Assembly: GCA_028692975.1 (NCBI GenBank)
Contig: JAQUWF010000003.1
Coordinates: 1-64,000, forward strand
DNA from: Lachnospiraceae bacterium
GTDB taxonomy: Bacteria; Bacillota; Clostridia; Lachnospirales; Lachnospiraceae
Reading direction: 5' to 3'
DNA length: 64,000 nt
Shown here: piece by piece, positions 1 through 7,069 of the stretch
Layout of the letters: each line of letters begins with the position of its first letter
How positions within the stretch are numbered: position 1 is the stretch's first letter
Position numbers and translations under genes: made by a program
Notes under the pieces: model-generated
Databases searched by the model: none
The model's input: only the letters and a program-made list of their open reading frames with translations
Told to the model about the DNA's origin: nothing

Positions 1-88
1 TATCGTCTGAAACCTGTTCTGGCGTCAGCTTTAAGCAGCAGACAATCGCAATAATAAGAAGAACAGAGGAAATGCTTGAAAAAATCAT
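1..88 (-). CDS. Probable TadB-like inner-membrane platform protein, N-terminal fragment
   Basis: Only the first 29 codons are inside the window; the gene runs off the left edge. The ATG at 88-86 overlaps the TGA stop of the TadA gene (ATGA), so the two are translationally coupled. The visible residues begin MIFSSISSVLLIIAIVCC, a hydrophobic membrane segment. In Tad systems the gene after tadA is normally tadB, a GSPII_F-domain membrane protein; that identity is inferred from position and the membrane start only. Confidence 0.55.
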   Translation of the reverse strand, partial: MIFSSISSVLLIIAIVCCLKLTPEQVSDD

Positions 89-1398
89 TCGTAGTCAGCC
101 CCTTTCGTAAGAAATTTTGAAAGTGTGCTCTGAGGAACGCCGAACTGCATGAGCTTTCTTTTTAGGTTCTCGCTCATAAGTTCTGGTTGTTCAAAGTATC
201 CTTCAATTTGGAACTTGCCGTTTACAAGTTCGTTTTTTGTAATGTTGTAGCGAAACAGCGTATGATACTCGCGCTCACCGCTTTTTGTAATGACGCACTC
301 GGAGATGTCCATAATCCTTCGGGAATTATCCTCAAGCTTATGCGCATACACAACGAGTGGGAAAGCCTGTCCCGCTTGCATCAGCGAAGTATCAAAGTTA
401 ATCGGGAAACGCTTCTGACAAAGCAGTGCCAGACGGGTGTGCGCTGCATCAGCAGCCGACGCATGGACAGTGGATACAACCGTATGTCCGGTCAGTGATG
501 CTTCCACAGCAGAGTAAGCTTCACTGTCGCGCATTTCTCCCACGACAACTATATCAGGGTTGAAACGGAGAGAAGCCACAACAAGGTCTTCTTGCGTAAT
601 GTCATACGCTTCGTTGTCGGACGGTCTGCTCAATGTATGAACCACATTGTTTACGACCTTTCCGTCTTTCACACGAAGCAGAGAAAGCTCACGGGAACCG
701 GATTCAATCGTAAAGATACGCTTGTTATCCGGGATAGAAGTAAGAAGTGCGTTCAGCAGCGTCGTTTTACCGCTGGAAGTAGCTCCGGCAACCACAAACG
801 AAACGCCATAGCGCAAACACATACAAAGAAAATCCACCATCTTCTGTGTGGAGTTGCCACCTTTGACAAGTTCCTCTCGGTTTACACGGGACGGATGCAG
901 CAGTCGGATAGACACGCTGATACCTCTGTCATCGTCCACCAACGGCTCTTTGAGCGCGGTGATACGGGTGTTGCCCGGCAAATGACCTTGGCTCATGGGA
1001 GTTGCGTTGTCGATAATCATGCCGGAGTGGTGCAAAAGGCGCTTCACAATATCGATAGCGTGCTGGGGAGAATAAAAATGCTCATCAGCCTTGGCAATGT
1101 GACCGTCCGTATAGGTAATGGCAACATCGTCCCAGCCGTTGATATTTATCTCCTCAATTTCGTCTTTTCCGAGATATTTTGTGAGAATGGAATACTCCGC
1201 CATCTCGGAATACAGCTTGTTTGTTATCTCTGTGGTACTCATACCCTCGACAGTAAAACCATTGTCCCGGAGATACTTTTCAAGATAGGTCTTTATCTGC
1301 GGAAACTTGGATTTTTCGGTCAGGGCGGCTGCGTAGTTTTGAGAGATATATTCCTGTGCCAGATGAAGCAAAGGAACAAATGCAATGGACTTGCCCAT
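85..1398 (-). CDS. tadA: TadA/CpaF-family secretion ATPase
   Basis: Hexameric traffic ATPase of the TadA/CpaF branch of type II/IV secretion ATPases, which powers assembly of Flp/Tad pili or related machines from the cytoplasmic face. The protein is about 437 residues. It shows an N-terminal domain, the central NING-type motif of CpaF proteins, Walker A GATSSGKTT near residue 208, an Asp/Glu box, Walker B with VVVGEMRDSEAY, and a His box (TVHAS). The start is taken as the ATG at 1398, which overlaps the upstream stop (TGATG) and has an AAGGTGG site in front; a GTG three bases upstream is also possible. It follows the TadZ-like gene and precedes a probable tadB, so it sits inside a Tad operon. 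The VirB11-like conjugation ATPases are related, but the neighbours favour Tad. Confidence 0.88.
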   Translation of the reverse strand: MGKSIAFVPLLHLAQEYISQNYAAALTEKSKFPQIKTYLEKYLRDNGFTVEGMSTTEITNKLYSEMAEYSILTKYLGKDEIEEININGWDDVAITYTDGHIAKADEHFYSPQHAIDIVKRLLHHSGMIIDNATPMSQGHLPGNTRITALKEPLVDDDRGISVSIRLLHPSRVNREELVKGGNSTQKMVDFLCMCLRYGVSFVVAGATSSGKTTLLNALLTSIPDNKRIFTIESGSRELSLLRVKDGKVVNNVVHTLSRPSDNEAYDITQEDLVVASLRFNPDIVVVGEMRDSEAYSAVEASLTGHTVVSTVHASAADAAHTRLALLCQKRFPINFDTSLMQAGQAFPLVVYAHKLEDNSRRIMDISECVITKSGEREYHTLFRYNITKNELVNGKFQIEGYFEQPELMSENLKRKLMQFGVPQSTLSKFLTKGADYE

Positions 1399-2120
1399 CA
1401 CACCACCTTCTTTGCAATCTCAGCAATCTGCTCCCGGTATTTCCGGTCAGCGAGCCTTTCAGAAAGCGTTCCCGTAATGACCTGCTGTTTCAGTGGTCGG
1501 CTGTACGGAAGCGTAAATGCGACATTCTTGAAATGCGCTTTCACTTCTTCTATCGGCAGGTAAAGATCGCGGTCGCAGATACTCATGACTTTGACGCTGC
1601 GGTCAGAAACCGCACCGTACATATCCGCCTGAGAGGAATAGTACCCCATGCATTTAAGGTCAGGGGTAAGCATCTGAACAACGCTCTCTGATTCGGTCAT
1701 AGCCAGATGGGAAATGAGGTCATCTGCATCGCTGGTGCAGTCGATTACGGTATAATCCGCAATCTCTTTCATGGCTCTGAAAAGTGAAAGCACCTTATCA
1801 TCGGTAGGACGCGGATAAGAAAACTTATTCTCCTGCGCCTTGTATCCGAGAAAGCCGAAGTTCAGCATTGTCTTGACTGATACAATCTGCTTCATCACAT
1901 CTTCTTTGAAGATGTCGGTCTTATCCATAGCCTTACCGATGGAAAACAAATCGCTGTCTTTGCAATGCGGAAAGATATATGCCATTGCCGGAACGCTCAT
2001 ATCCGGGGAAAGAAACAGAATTGTCCCTTTCTTATCGTAATAGAGTTCCTGCGCAATTTTGAGTGAAGCGGTTGTTTTGCCACTTCCGGGAGAACCGCAT
2101 ACAGCAATCATCTTACTCAT
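1398..2120 (-). CDS. TadZ/CpaE-like ParA/MinD-family ATPase
   Basis: About 240 residues, with a deviant-Walker-type P-loop near the N terminus (CGSPGSGKTTASLKIAQ) typical of SIMIBI/MinD-like ATPases. In Tad loci such proteins (TadZ/CpaE) place the secretion machine at the pole. The start chosen is the ATG at 2120 because a GGAGGAA site lies seven bases upstream, inside the end of the CpaB gene; an upstream in-frame ATG at 2135 lacks one. It overlaps the CpaB gene by 8 bp and the TadA gene by 1 bp, giving tight coupling. No receiver domain of the long CpaE form is visible. The TadZ role is inferred from family and position; general MinD-like function is certain. Confidence 0.72.
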   Translation of the reverse strand: MSKMIAVCGSPGSGKTTASLKIAQELYYDKKGTILFLSPDMSVPAMAYIFPHCKDSDLFSIGKAMDKTDIFKEDVMKQIVSVKTMLNFGFLGYKAQENKFSYPRPTDDKVLSLFRAMKEIADYTVIDCTSDADDLISHLAMTESESVVQMLTPDLKCMGYYSSQADMYGAVSDRSVKVMSICDRDLYLPIEEVKAHFKNVAFTLPYSRPLKQQVITGTLSERLADRKYREQIAEIAKKVV

Positions 2121-2838
2121 TGGCAGTTCCTCCATTCTTCAGATAATCGTCCTGCTTTGCAATGAACTTGTCAGCGGTTTCTTTGTCACCGCGATACACA
2201 AGAGCCGTCTGCATGGTACTGTTATCTTCATATTTAGCAAGCAGTTTAGCCTGTTCGGTGTTTACAAGGACGGTTACGGTGGACGGCAGTTCATAGGTAC
2301 CGTCGTCATTTTTAACGACCGAATCCTTATCTACACCACCTGCGGTTGTAGTGGTAATCACCTTCAGATACTTGAGACTTCCGGGAATAGTTGTTGTCCC
2401 GGTTTCTTTATCTGTTACGATTACGCTGATAATATCACCGTTCTGGAGCTTGCCGGAAAGTCCTGCGGCAAAGGTATCAATGGTAATACTCACCGCCACC
2501 TTACTCCCGTCAAGCGAGGCAAACACATCATCTGCGGTATTGGCTTCACTTGTGAGTTTTCCTGCGGTAAAATAGTCTCCGGCATAGAGATTACCCGAAG
2601 CGTACTTACCGACAACAGCAGATTTATCATTGAGAATACCGGAAGGAATGGAGTCGGTCTTCACGACCGCCGTTTCGATTTTATCCTCGGTAATTTGCGC
2701 GCCCTGTTTTACTTCTCCTGCAAGACGGATAACCGTTGTGGTATCGCTCGTCAGCCGATTGACCATAGGTGCAATCGCAAAGGTAGTGATAACGGCAAGC
2801 ACCATACAGATGATGCCGATGACTGTTCTGTTTTTCAT
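2113..2838 (-). CDS. CpaB/RcpC-like SAF-domain pilus assembly protein
   Basis: About 241 residues. It starts with MKNRTVIGIICMVLAVITTF, an N-terminal membrane anchor, followed by a SAF-type domain (VRLAGEVKQGAQITEDKIE and the ASGNLYAGDYF segment) of the kind found in CpaB/RcpC. These proteins act outside the membrane in Tad pilus export, probably binding peptidoglycan or pilus components. The start at 2838 is set by a GGAGG site 8 bases upstream; the longer open frame to 2889 overlaps the peptidase gene without a ribosome site. The gene lies between prepilin peptidase and the TadZ-like ATPase, as in other Tad clusters. Confidence 0.75.
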   Translation of the reverse strand: MKNRTVIGIICMVLAVITTFAIAPMVNRLTSDTTTVIRLAGEVKQGAQITEDKIETAVVKTDSIPSGILNDKSAVVGKYASGNLYAGDYFTAGKLTSEANTADDVFASLDGSKVAVSITIDTFAAGLSGKLQNGDIISVIVTDKETGTTTIPGSLKYLKVITTTTAGGVDKDSVVKNDDGTYELPSTVTVLVNTEQAKLLAKYEDNSTMQTALVYRGDKETADKFIAKQDDYLKNGGTANE

Positions 2839-2854
2839 GAGATTTCCTCCTTCA

Positions 2855-3514
2855 TCATAGAAAATATGCTGCCATGAACCCGACAGCAAGGTATGGAATA
2901 AGCGGGAAGCCTTCCTGCTTTTCCTTTTTGGTTTGAATTATGAGATTTGCGACTACGCCAATCAAAAGCCCTGCCATAAGACCAACAGTTCCTCGACTGA
3001 TTCCCAAAAGAAAACCGCAAGCGGCAGTCAGCTTTACATCCGCACCACCAACTGTTTTCCCTTTACAGATAATGAGTACAAGAAACATCGGAATTGTAAT
3101 CAGGACTGCTGACCGGAGCATCATAGGTATTTCTTTAACCTCTCTGCCGATAAAAGCTGTGAGCGCTATCATCAACGCAAGGCAGTCGTCAGATTCCCTT
3201 GTCTTAATGTCGCTATAAGAGGAGTAAATGAGGAGCAGGCAGAATAAAATGCCCTGAACCGCACTCACAGCACATCCAAAAAAACAGAGAAGCACGGCAG
3301 CAGTACATACGCTGATACCGATGAAAGCAAGCGCCGCCTTCTTCTTGTTTCCTGTGAAATGTCCGGCAGCATACTGACTGGCAAGAAATGCAGTCATTGC
3401 AGTAAGCGCAAGGAATACCGTATACATCAGGATTGTCAGAGCAGTTTCTGCATCAGGAATGTGTACCGGATGCGGTAGCGTAGGCAAAATTGGATTTATC
3501 ATGATGGATTTCAT
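2855..3514 (-). CDS. A24-family prepilin peptidase (TadV/CpaA-like)
   Basis: A 219-residue polytopic membrane protein with about six hydrophobic segments. Two conserved acidic positions of aspartic prepilin peptidases are visible: an Asp in the YSSYSDIKTRESDD segment after the second or third helix, and GGADVKL, the counterpart of the GxGD motif. It would cut the leader of the small prepilin-like peptides encoded just upstream, at the cytoplasmic membrane face. It lacks the N-terminal methylase domain of long type IV enzymes, matching the TadV size class. The start has GGGAGGT six bases upstream. A terminator-like hairpin lies between this gene and the peptide genes. Confidence 0.8.
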   Translation of the reverse strand: MKSIMINPILPTLPHPVHIPDAETALTILMYTVFLALTAMTAFLASQYAAGHFTGNKKKAALAFIGISVCTAAVLLCFFGCAVSAVQGILFCLLLIYSSYSDIKTRESDDCLALMIALTAFIGREVKEIPMMLRSAVLITIPMFLVLIICKGKTVGGADVKLTAACGFLLGISRGTVGLMAGLLIGVVANLIIQTKKEKQEGFPLIPYLAVGFMAAYFL

Positions 3515-3523
3515 TGTTACCTC

Positions 3524-3570
3524 CCGAAAAGAAAATGCGGCGGGATGACCTCATAAATCACCCCGCCGCG
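3524..3570 (-). terminator. Attenuating terminator between peptide genes and peptidase
   Basis: On the minus strand a GC-rich stem (CGCGGCGGGG pairing with CCCGCCGC, one bulge, loop TTTATGAGG) is followed by a T-rich run and then directly by the peptidase ribosome site. It should let the peptide genes be transcribed more than the assembly genes. Confidence 0.6.
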
Positions 3571-3601
3571 CTATTCAGTTGTGCTTTATTACGCCGGTTG
3601 A

Positions 3602-3823
3602 TTAGCCAGCGTAGTTGAACAGACCGGTGATCTTGGTGCCGAGGGTCGGGATGATGTTAGTGTTGAACAAAGTATAGAGTCCGGCAAGCAAGAGCGCGCC
3701 GATAACGACCGCAATGAGAATCTTCACACCACTATCGACATAGCCTTCTGCCTTCTTACTGGCGATGGTTGCGCGGACGGTGGAAACAGCGGAATGAACC
3801 TTATTCTGAATTTTCTTAAACAT
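3602..3823 (-). CDS. Small prepilin-like hydrophobic peptide, copy 2
   Basis: A 73-residue peptide: a basic N-terminal half (MFKKIQNKVHSAVSTVRATI), a short polar hinge AEGYVDSG, and one long hydrophobic helix (KILIAVVIGALLLAGLY). The layout is that of a Flp-type prepilin with its peptidase gene downstream, but the classical G-x4-E-Y cleavage motif of Flp pilins is absent, so the pilin role is an inference. I recall similar short proteins in Firmicutes conjugative elements filed as a domain of unknown function. It differs from copy 1 at only four residues, all after the helix midpoint (T/A, I/L, G/T, T/N). Confidence 0.7.
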   Translation of the reverse strand: MFKKIQNKVHSAVSTVRATIASKKAEGYVDSGVKILIAVVIGALLLAGLYTLFNTNIIPTLGTKITGLFNYAG

Positions 3824-3872
3824 ATTTTATTACCTCAATCTTTCTTATTTTTATTGGTTGTGGATGGACGGA

Positions 3873-4094
3873 TTAACCTGCGTAGTTGAACAGACCGTTG
3901 ATTTTGGTAGTCAGCGTGGGCAGGATATTAGTATTGAACAAAGCATAGAGCCCGGCAAGCAGGAGCGCGCCGATAACGACCGCAATGAGAATCTTGACGC
4001 CACTGTCCACATAGCCTTCTGCCTTCTTACTGGCGATGGTTGCGCGGACGGTGGAAACAGCGGAATGAACCTTATTCTGGATTTTCTTAAACAT
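3873..4094 (-). CDS. Small prepilin-like hydrophobic peptide, copy 1
   Basis: A 73-residue paralogue of the next gene downstream with the same charged head, AEGYVDSG hinge and single hydrophobic helix. The duplication includes the upstream ribosome-site region (both copies share the stretch reading TTACCTCAATCTTTC on the plus strand just upstream of the start), so it is a gene-plus-leader tandem duplication. It lies between spoVG and copy 2. Sixty-nine of 73 residues match. Secreted or membrane-embedded subunit of the Tad-like machine is the likely role; a small membrane protein of the conjugation apparatus is the alternative. Confidence 0.7.
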   Translation of the reverse strand: MFKKIQNKVHSAVSTVRATIASKKAEGYVDSGVKILIAVVIGALLLAGLYALFNTNILPTLTTKINGLFNYAG

Positions 4095-4144
4095 AGATAA
4101 TTACCTCAATCTTTCTTATTTTTTTGATATGGATTTGTTTTGGC

Positions 4145-4429
4145 TTATTCAGCCTTGGATGCTGCTACCGCTTCGTCATAAGCGGCAAACAGAGCGTCTT
4201 CAACGGACTTACGAGCCGAAGAAGAAATGGGATGGAAAACATCGCGGTGAACATCATTGCCGTCCTTATCCTTGCGGATTTCACTCGGCATGGCTGCAAA
4301 GCGACTGTTCTCGGTTTCAATGAGCTTTACGCCGTGAACAGCGAACTCCTCACCGATGGTCACAGTAGCAAGCGCTTTCATGGCACCTCTGTTTTCAAAC
4401 ACCTTGTGGATTTTTACACGAATCTGCAT
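4145..4429 (-). CDS. spoVG: SpoVG-family RNA/DNA-binding regulator
   Basis: A 94-residue protein of the SpoVG family. The family core is clear: MQIRVKIHKV, the long beta-rich middle with MKALATVTIGEEFAVHGVKL, and FAAMPSEIRKD corresponding to the FIAMPSRK-like motif. SpoVG proteins bind nucleic acid and modulate gene expression; copies are frequent on Clostridial conjugative elements, where the target is unknown. An AGGAGG site precedes the start. It opens the transcription unit carrying the Tad-like genes and lies behind two terminators that separate it from parB. Confidence 0.85.
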   Translation of the reverse strand: MQIRVKIHKVFENRGAMKALATVTIGEEFAVHGVKLIETENSRFAAMPSEIRKDKDGNDVHRDVFHPISSSARKSVEDALFAAYDEAVAASKAE

Positions 4430-4535
4430 TTTGCCTTTCCTCCTGTTTTTTTGTTTTTGGGTTTACGGCTTACGGGATTTTGCTTTGTTTATGTTTTGCT
4501 ACAACGCAATCGCCTCCTTTACGGCATATTCAGAC

Positions 4536-4571
4536 AATAAAAAAAGCCGGGTAAAGATTTCTCTTTCTCGG
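4536..4571 (-). terminator. Intrinsic terminator upstream of spoVG
   Basis: Minus-strand stem: GCCG pairs with CGGC, an internal loop, then AAAGA pairs with TCTTT around a GAAA loop, followed by seven T. It ends transcription coming from the parB side. Confidence 0.75.
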
Positions 4572-4612
4572 CAGGTCTGCTGGTATATACGGGGAGAGGT
4601 GTGGAGAGGGGG

Positions 4613-4651
4613 AAAAACTGCAAATGCCCTGACAGACATTTTTGGGTGCAG
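4613..4651 (-). terminator. Intrinsic terminator directly after parB
   Basis: Minus-strand stem CTGC...AAATG pairing with CATTTGCAG, with a one-sided bulge, followed by TTTTT. It is the first of two terminators in the 240-bp parB-spoVG gap. The rest of that gap holds a purine-rich tract and the spoVG leader, with no convincing gene. Confidence 0.6.
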
Positions 4652-4670
4652 TTATCCCTTGGCTTAGACC

Positions 4671-5606
4671 TTATCTTTCCTGACCTCTGTCTCGGTGTCT
4701 GTTGTAAAATTCAAGTGCCTGAACCACATAATCCGATTCCCGTTCTCGCGGGATGTTTTGCGGTATGAGCCTCCGGATACGCTCATCCTTAAACTGAGAC
4801 GGGATTCTTTGGTTTGGTTTTTCTTCTTCCATGATGGATTCAATAACGGCTCCTGTCAGTCTGCCTTCTTCGCTGAACTTTCGCATTTTGATCGTCTGTG
4901 CGTGAGAAGGGGTTGCATCGTTATACTCAATACAATCGGAAAGGACATTCTGTTCTTCTTTCGTCAGGTATGAGATTTCAACAGCCGGACGCAGAGCAAT
5001 TTTCTTTTCATCCACCATATCCAGCAGGGACGGAACAAGCTCATTCAGACGGATGTATCGGCGTATATTGTCTTTCCCTTCGCCTACAATTTCTGCCATC
5101 TCATCGTCTGCACGACCTTTTGATAAATTAGTCGCCAGTGGCGACGCATTTTCTTTACTTGGTCTGCCAGCCTGTCTTCGCATAGATTCGAGTCGCATTT
5201 TGTATGCCTTGGCTTTCTCACTTGGCAGGATGGTTTCTCTTTGAAGATTACTGTCTACCATTGAGATGACCGCTTCATCACGGCTTAAGTCCTGAACTCG
5301 ACACGGTATTGTTTCAAGTCCTGCCAACTCACAGGCGTGTTTTCGTCTGTGTCCTGCAACCATTTCATAGTTTCCGTCATCCTTTACACGAACAATGACC
5401 GGCTGAATGACGCCACGGGTTTTAATGCTCTCAACAAGCTCCGTCATGCTGTCATCGTCAAGGACTTTGTACGGATGGTCGGGGAAATCTGAAATCATGG
5501 AAATAGGGATGTCCATCAGAAGCTCATGCCGCTTTTCCTGTCGTAAATCCTCTGTTGTAAAAAGGTCATCGACAGGGTGAAGTGCGAGATCGATTTTGCC
5601 TTTCAA
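4671..5606 (-). CDS. parB: ParB-family centromere-binding partition protein
   Basis: A 311-residue ParB/Spo0J-like protein: an N-terminal ParB/sulfiredoxin-fold CTPase domain with the motif GHRRKHACELAG (residues about 98-109), then a helix-turn-helix segment and a C-terminal region. It would load on a parS-like site and work with the adjacent ParA to segregate or stabilise the element. The start is a TTG at 5606 with GGAGGTGG six bases upstream, so it overlaps parA by 41 bp. The stop is followed by a terminator. A C-terminal leucine-zipper dimer domain is not obvious from sequence alone. Confidence 0.9.
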   Translation of the reverse strand: MKGKIDLALHPVDDLFTTEDLRQEKRHELLMDIPISMISDFPDHPYKVLDDDSMTELVESIKTRGVIQPVIVRVKDDGNYEMVAGHRRKHACELAGLETIPCRVQDLSRDEAVISMVDSNLQRETILPSEKAKAYKMRLESMRRQAGRPSKENASPLATNLSKGRADDEMAEIVGEGKDNIRRYIRLNELVPSLLDMVDEKKIALRPAVEISYLTKEEQNVLSDCIEYNDATPSHAQTIKMRKFSEEGRLTGAVIESIMEEEKPNQRIPSQFKDERIRRLIPQNIPRERESDYVVQALEFYNRHRDRGQER

Positions 5607-6387
5607 GGTCTACCACCTCCTTCGTCAGTTGTTCATACGCCGCAGCCACCTTGCCTGATTTGTCATGCTGAAAGATACTTACACCGGCTGCCGAGGTTTC
5701 TGCTGCTCGGATTGAGTGGGGAACCTCTGTCTTGAAGATGTTTACCTTTCCACCGTAGTAATCTCTCAATTCATCAATGACATCGTTTGCGAAATTTGTT
5801 CGCCTGTCTACAATTGTGAGAAGAATGCCGTCAATGGAAAGCTCCGGGTTAATGTAGCGTTTTACTTTACTTACAGAACCCATCAGCAAATCCAGACCTT
5901 TTGCAGAAAGGAAATGCGGCTGTGCCGGGATAATAAGACTATCCGCAGCAGCTAAAGCGTTGACCGTGAGCATACCGAGTGACGGGGCGCAGTCAATAAG
6001 AATGTAATCGTAATTCTTTCTCTGCTGATCCACATAGCACTTGAGTATTCCTTCACGGCGCATGACATTTACAATCTGAATCTCAACACCGGACAAATCG
6101 ATATTTGAGGGCATCAGGTCAAAGCCTTCTTTATGATGTAGAATGCCGCAGTCATCAGGGATATTGTTATCGTCGATGACATCCTGCATGATGTTCGCAA
6201 GACTTACCGGCAGCTCATCGGGGTATTTGTTTCCGAGTGCTACGGTCATACTTGCCTGTGCATCCGCGTCAATAAGAAGAACTCTTTTGTCCTGCATCGC
6301 AAGACCGGCTCCGAGATTGATTGTCGTTGTTGTCTTTCCAACTCCGCCTTTTTGATTGCAGATGGAAATGACTTTACATGAAGACAC
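5566..6387 (-). CDS. parA: ParA/Soj-family partition ATPase
   Basis: A 273-residue ParA-type ATPase. The deviant Walker A KGGVGKTTTT lies near residue 13, the A-prime region reads LLIDADAQAS, and Walker B reads YILIDCAPSLG. It forms a nucleoid-bound ATP-dependent dimer that moves ParB-bound DNA. The start is a GTG at 6387 with AGGAGG seven bases upstream; a longer open frame to 6438 crosses the promoter palindrome and has no ribosome site. Short ParAs without an N-terminal DNA-binding domain usually leave autoregulation to ParB, which fits the palindromes upstream of the start. Confidence 0.93.
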   Translation of the reverse strand: MSSCKVISICNQKGGVGKTTTTINLGAGLAMQDKRVLLIDADAQASMTVALGNKYPDELPVSLANIMQDVIDDNNIPDDCGILHHKEGFDLMPSNIDLSGVEIQIVNVMRREGILKCYVDQQRKNYDYILIDCAPSLGMLTVNALAAADSLIIPAQPHFLSAKGLDLLMGSVSKVKRYINPELSIDGILLTIVDRRTNFANDVIDELRDYYGGKVNIFKTEVPHSIRAAETSAAGVSIFQHDKSGKVAAAYEQLTKEVVDLERQNRSRTSPCR

Positions 6388-6413
6388 TTTGTACTCCTCC
6401 TTCTTTATAGATT

Positions 6414-6513
6414 TGGTTATATAACCACATAAACGCAAAACCCGAATGTCAGCGCAATAAAATTCCTACACGGGCGGTGTTCGCTCATCTGTCAGTTTTG
6501 CGCTTATGTGGTT
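6414..6513. promoter_or_regulatory. Palindrome and 19-bp inverted repeat upstream of parA
   Basis: A perfect 14-bp palindrome, TGGTTATATAACCA, lies at 6414-6427, about 27 bp from the parA start. Overlapping it, AACCACATAAACGCAAAAC at 6423-6441 is repeated inverted at 6495-6513 with one mismatch (18 of 19). The 53 bp between the arms must contain the parA promoter or part of it. This geometry suggests operators for ParB or another regulator, or the centromere-like site itself; function is inferred. Confidence 0.6.
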
Positions 6514-6561
6514 GCATTTAATTCGACCTTGTCCCCCAAATGCACAAAAGGAATTCATCAA

Positions 6562-6846
6562 GCACCCGGCTGCGAACCGGGTTCATAGGGTTTCCACCTC
6601 TCCGCCTTCATTATGGCCGAGCCGCGAGTTACGGAAGTATCATTATTCCTTGTGCCTGTCATCGCCACACCGGAAGCAATCCGGCTTTCGTTGTATAAGC
6701 TTTATCGCTCGCTTCCATAAGGAAGGTCGTGACGCGCCTACAACACAGCTTCGGGTTTCCCCGGCACAAGTAATGTACTTGATGAATGTGTATTCAATTT
6801 TCAAAGTTCATCGGAGGACTTTCTTAATCTCTGAAAAGATGTCCTC
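6562..6846 (-). ncRNA. Candidate structured leader RNA upstream of parA
   Basis: No gene is visible in 6514-6917, but the minus strand folds densely. CTTGTGCC (6762-6769) pairs with GGCACAAG (6649-6656), closing a branched domain. Inside it are CGGG-GAAA-CCCG with a GNRA loop, GTTGTA/TACAAC enclosing CTTCC-TTAT-GGAAG, and CCGGA-TTGCT-TCCGG. Upstream GAGGAC (6814-6819) pairs with GTCCTC (6841-6846); downstream ACCCGG pairs with CCGGGT near 6565-6582. The GNRA loop appears only when read on the minus strand, the direction of parA. It could instead be a folded single-strand DNA origin. I do not recognise the motif. Confidence 0.45.
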
Positions 6847-6917
6847 AAGTTATAGCCAGCGAAAACCACGAAAAGTTAAGCCTCTTTCAAAAAAAATAAA
6901 AAAATTTTCAAACAAAT

Positions 6918-6955
6918 AAAAAAAGACCGCTTACTCAAGAATGAATAAGCGGTCT
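6918..6955 (-). terminator. Second tandem terminator downstream of ppdK
   Basis: Minus-strand perfect 10-bp stem AGACCGCTTA/TAAGCGGTCT with a 12-nt loop, followed by seven T. Confidence 0.85.
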
Positions 6956-6983
6956 AAAACCGTGCTATTGCTTGCTTTCGGGC

Positions 6984-7027
6984 AAAAAAATAACGGTCAC
7001 ACTATTCGTAAAGAATAATGTGACCGT
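6984..7027 (-). terminator. First tandem terminator downstream of ppdK
   Basis: Minus-strand long stem (ACGGTCACA...TATTC pairing with GAATA...TGTGACCGT, one mismatch, loop TTTAC) followed by TATTTTTTT. A further short hairpin, AGAGTTT/AAACTCT at 7040-7067, lies right at the ppdK stop. Confidence 0.85.
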
Positions 7028-7069
7028 ATTTTGTAATTTAGAGTTTACTCAAGCATCCAAAAACTCTGA

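Noticed and set aside
592..1563. Plus-strand frame of 323 codons
   Set aside because: It lies opposite the TadA gene, which has all motifs; no ribosome site or domain.
6540..6600. tRNA gene at the element border
   Set aside because: A GTTCG-like loop (GGTTCGCAGCC) is present on the minus strand, but no acceptor, D or anticodon arms can be built around it.
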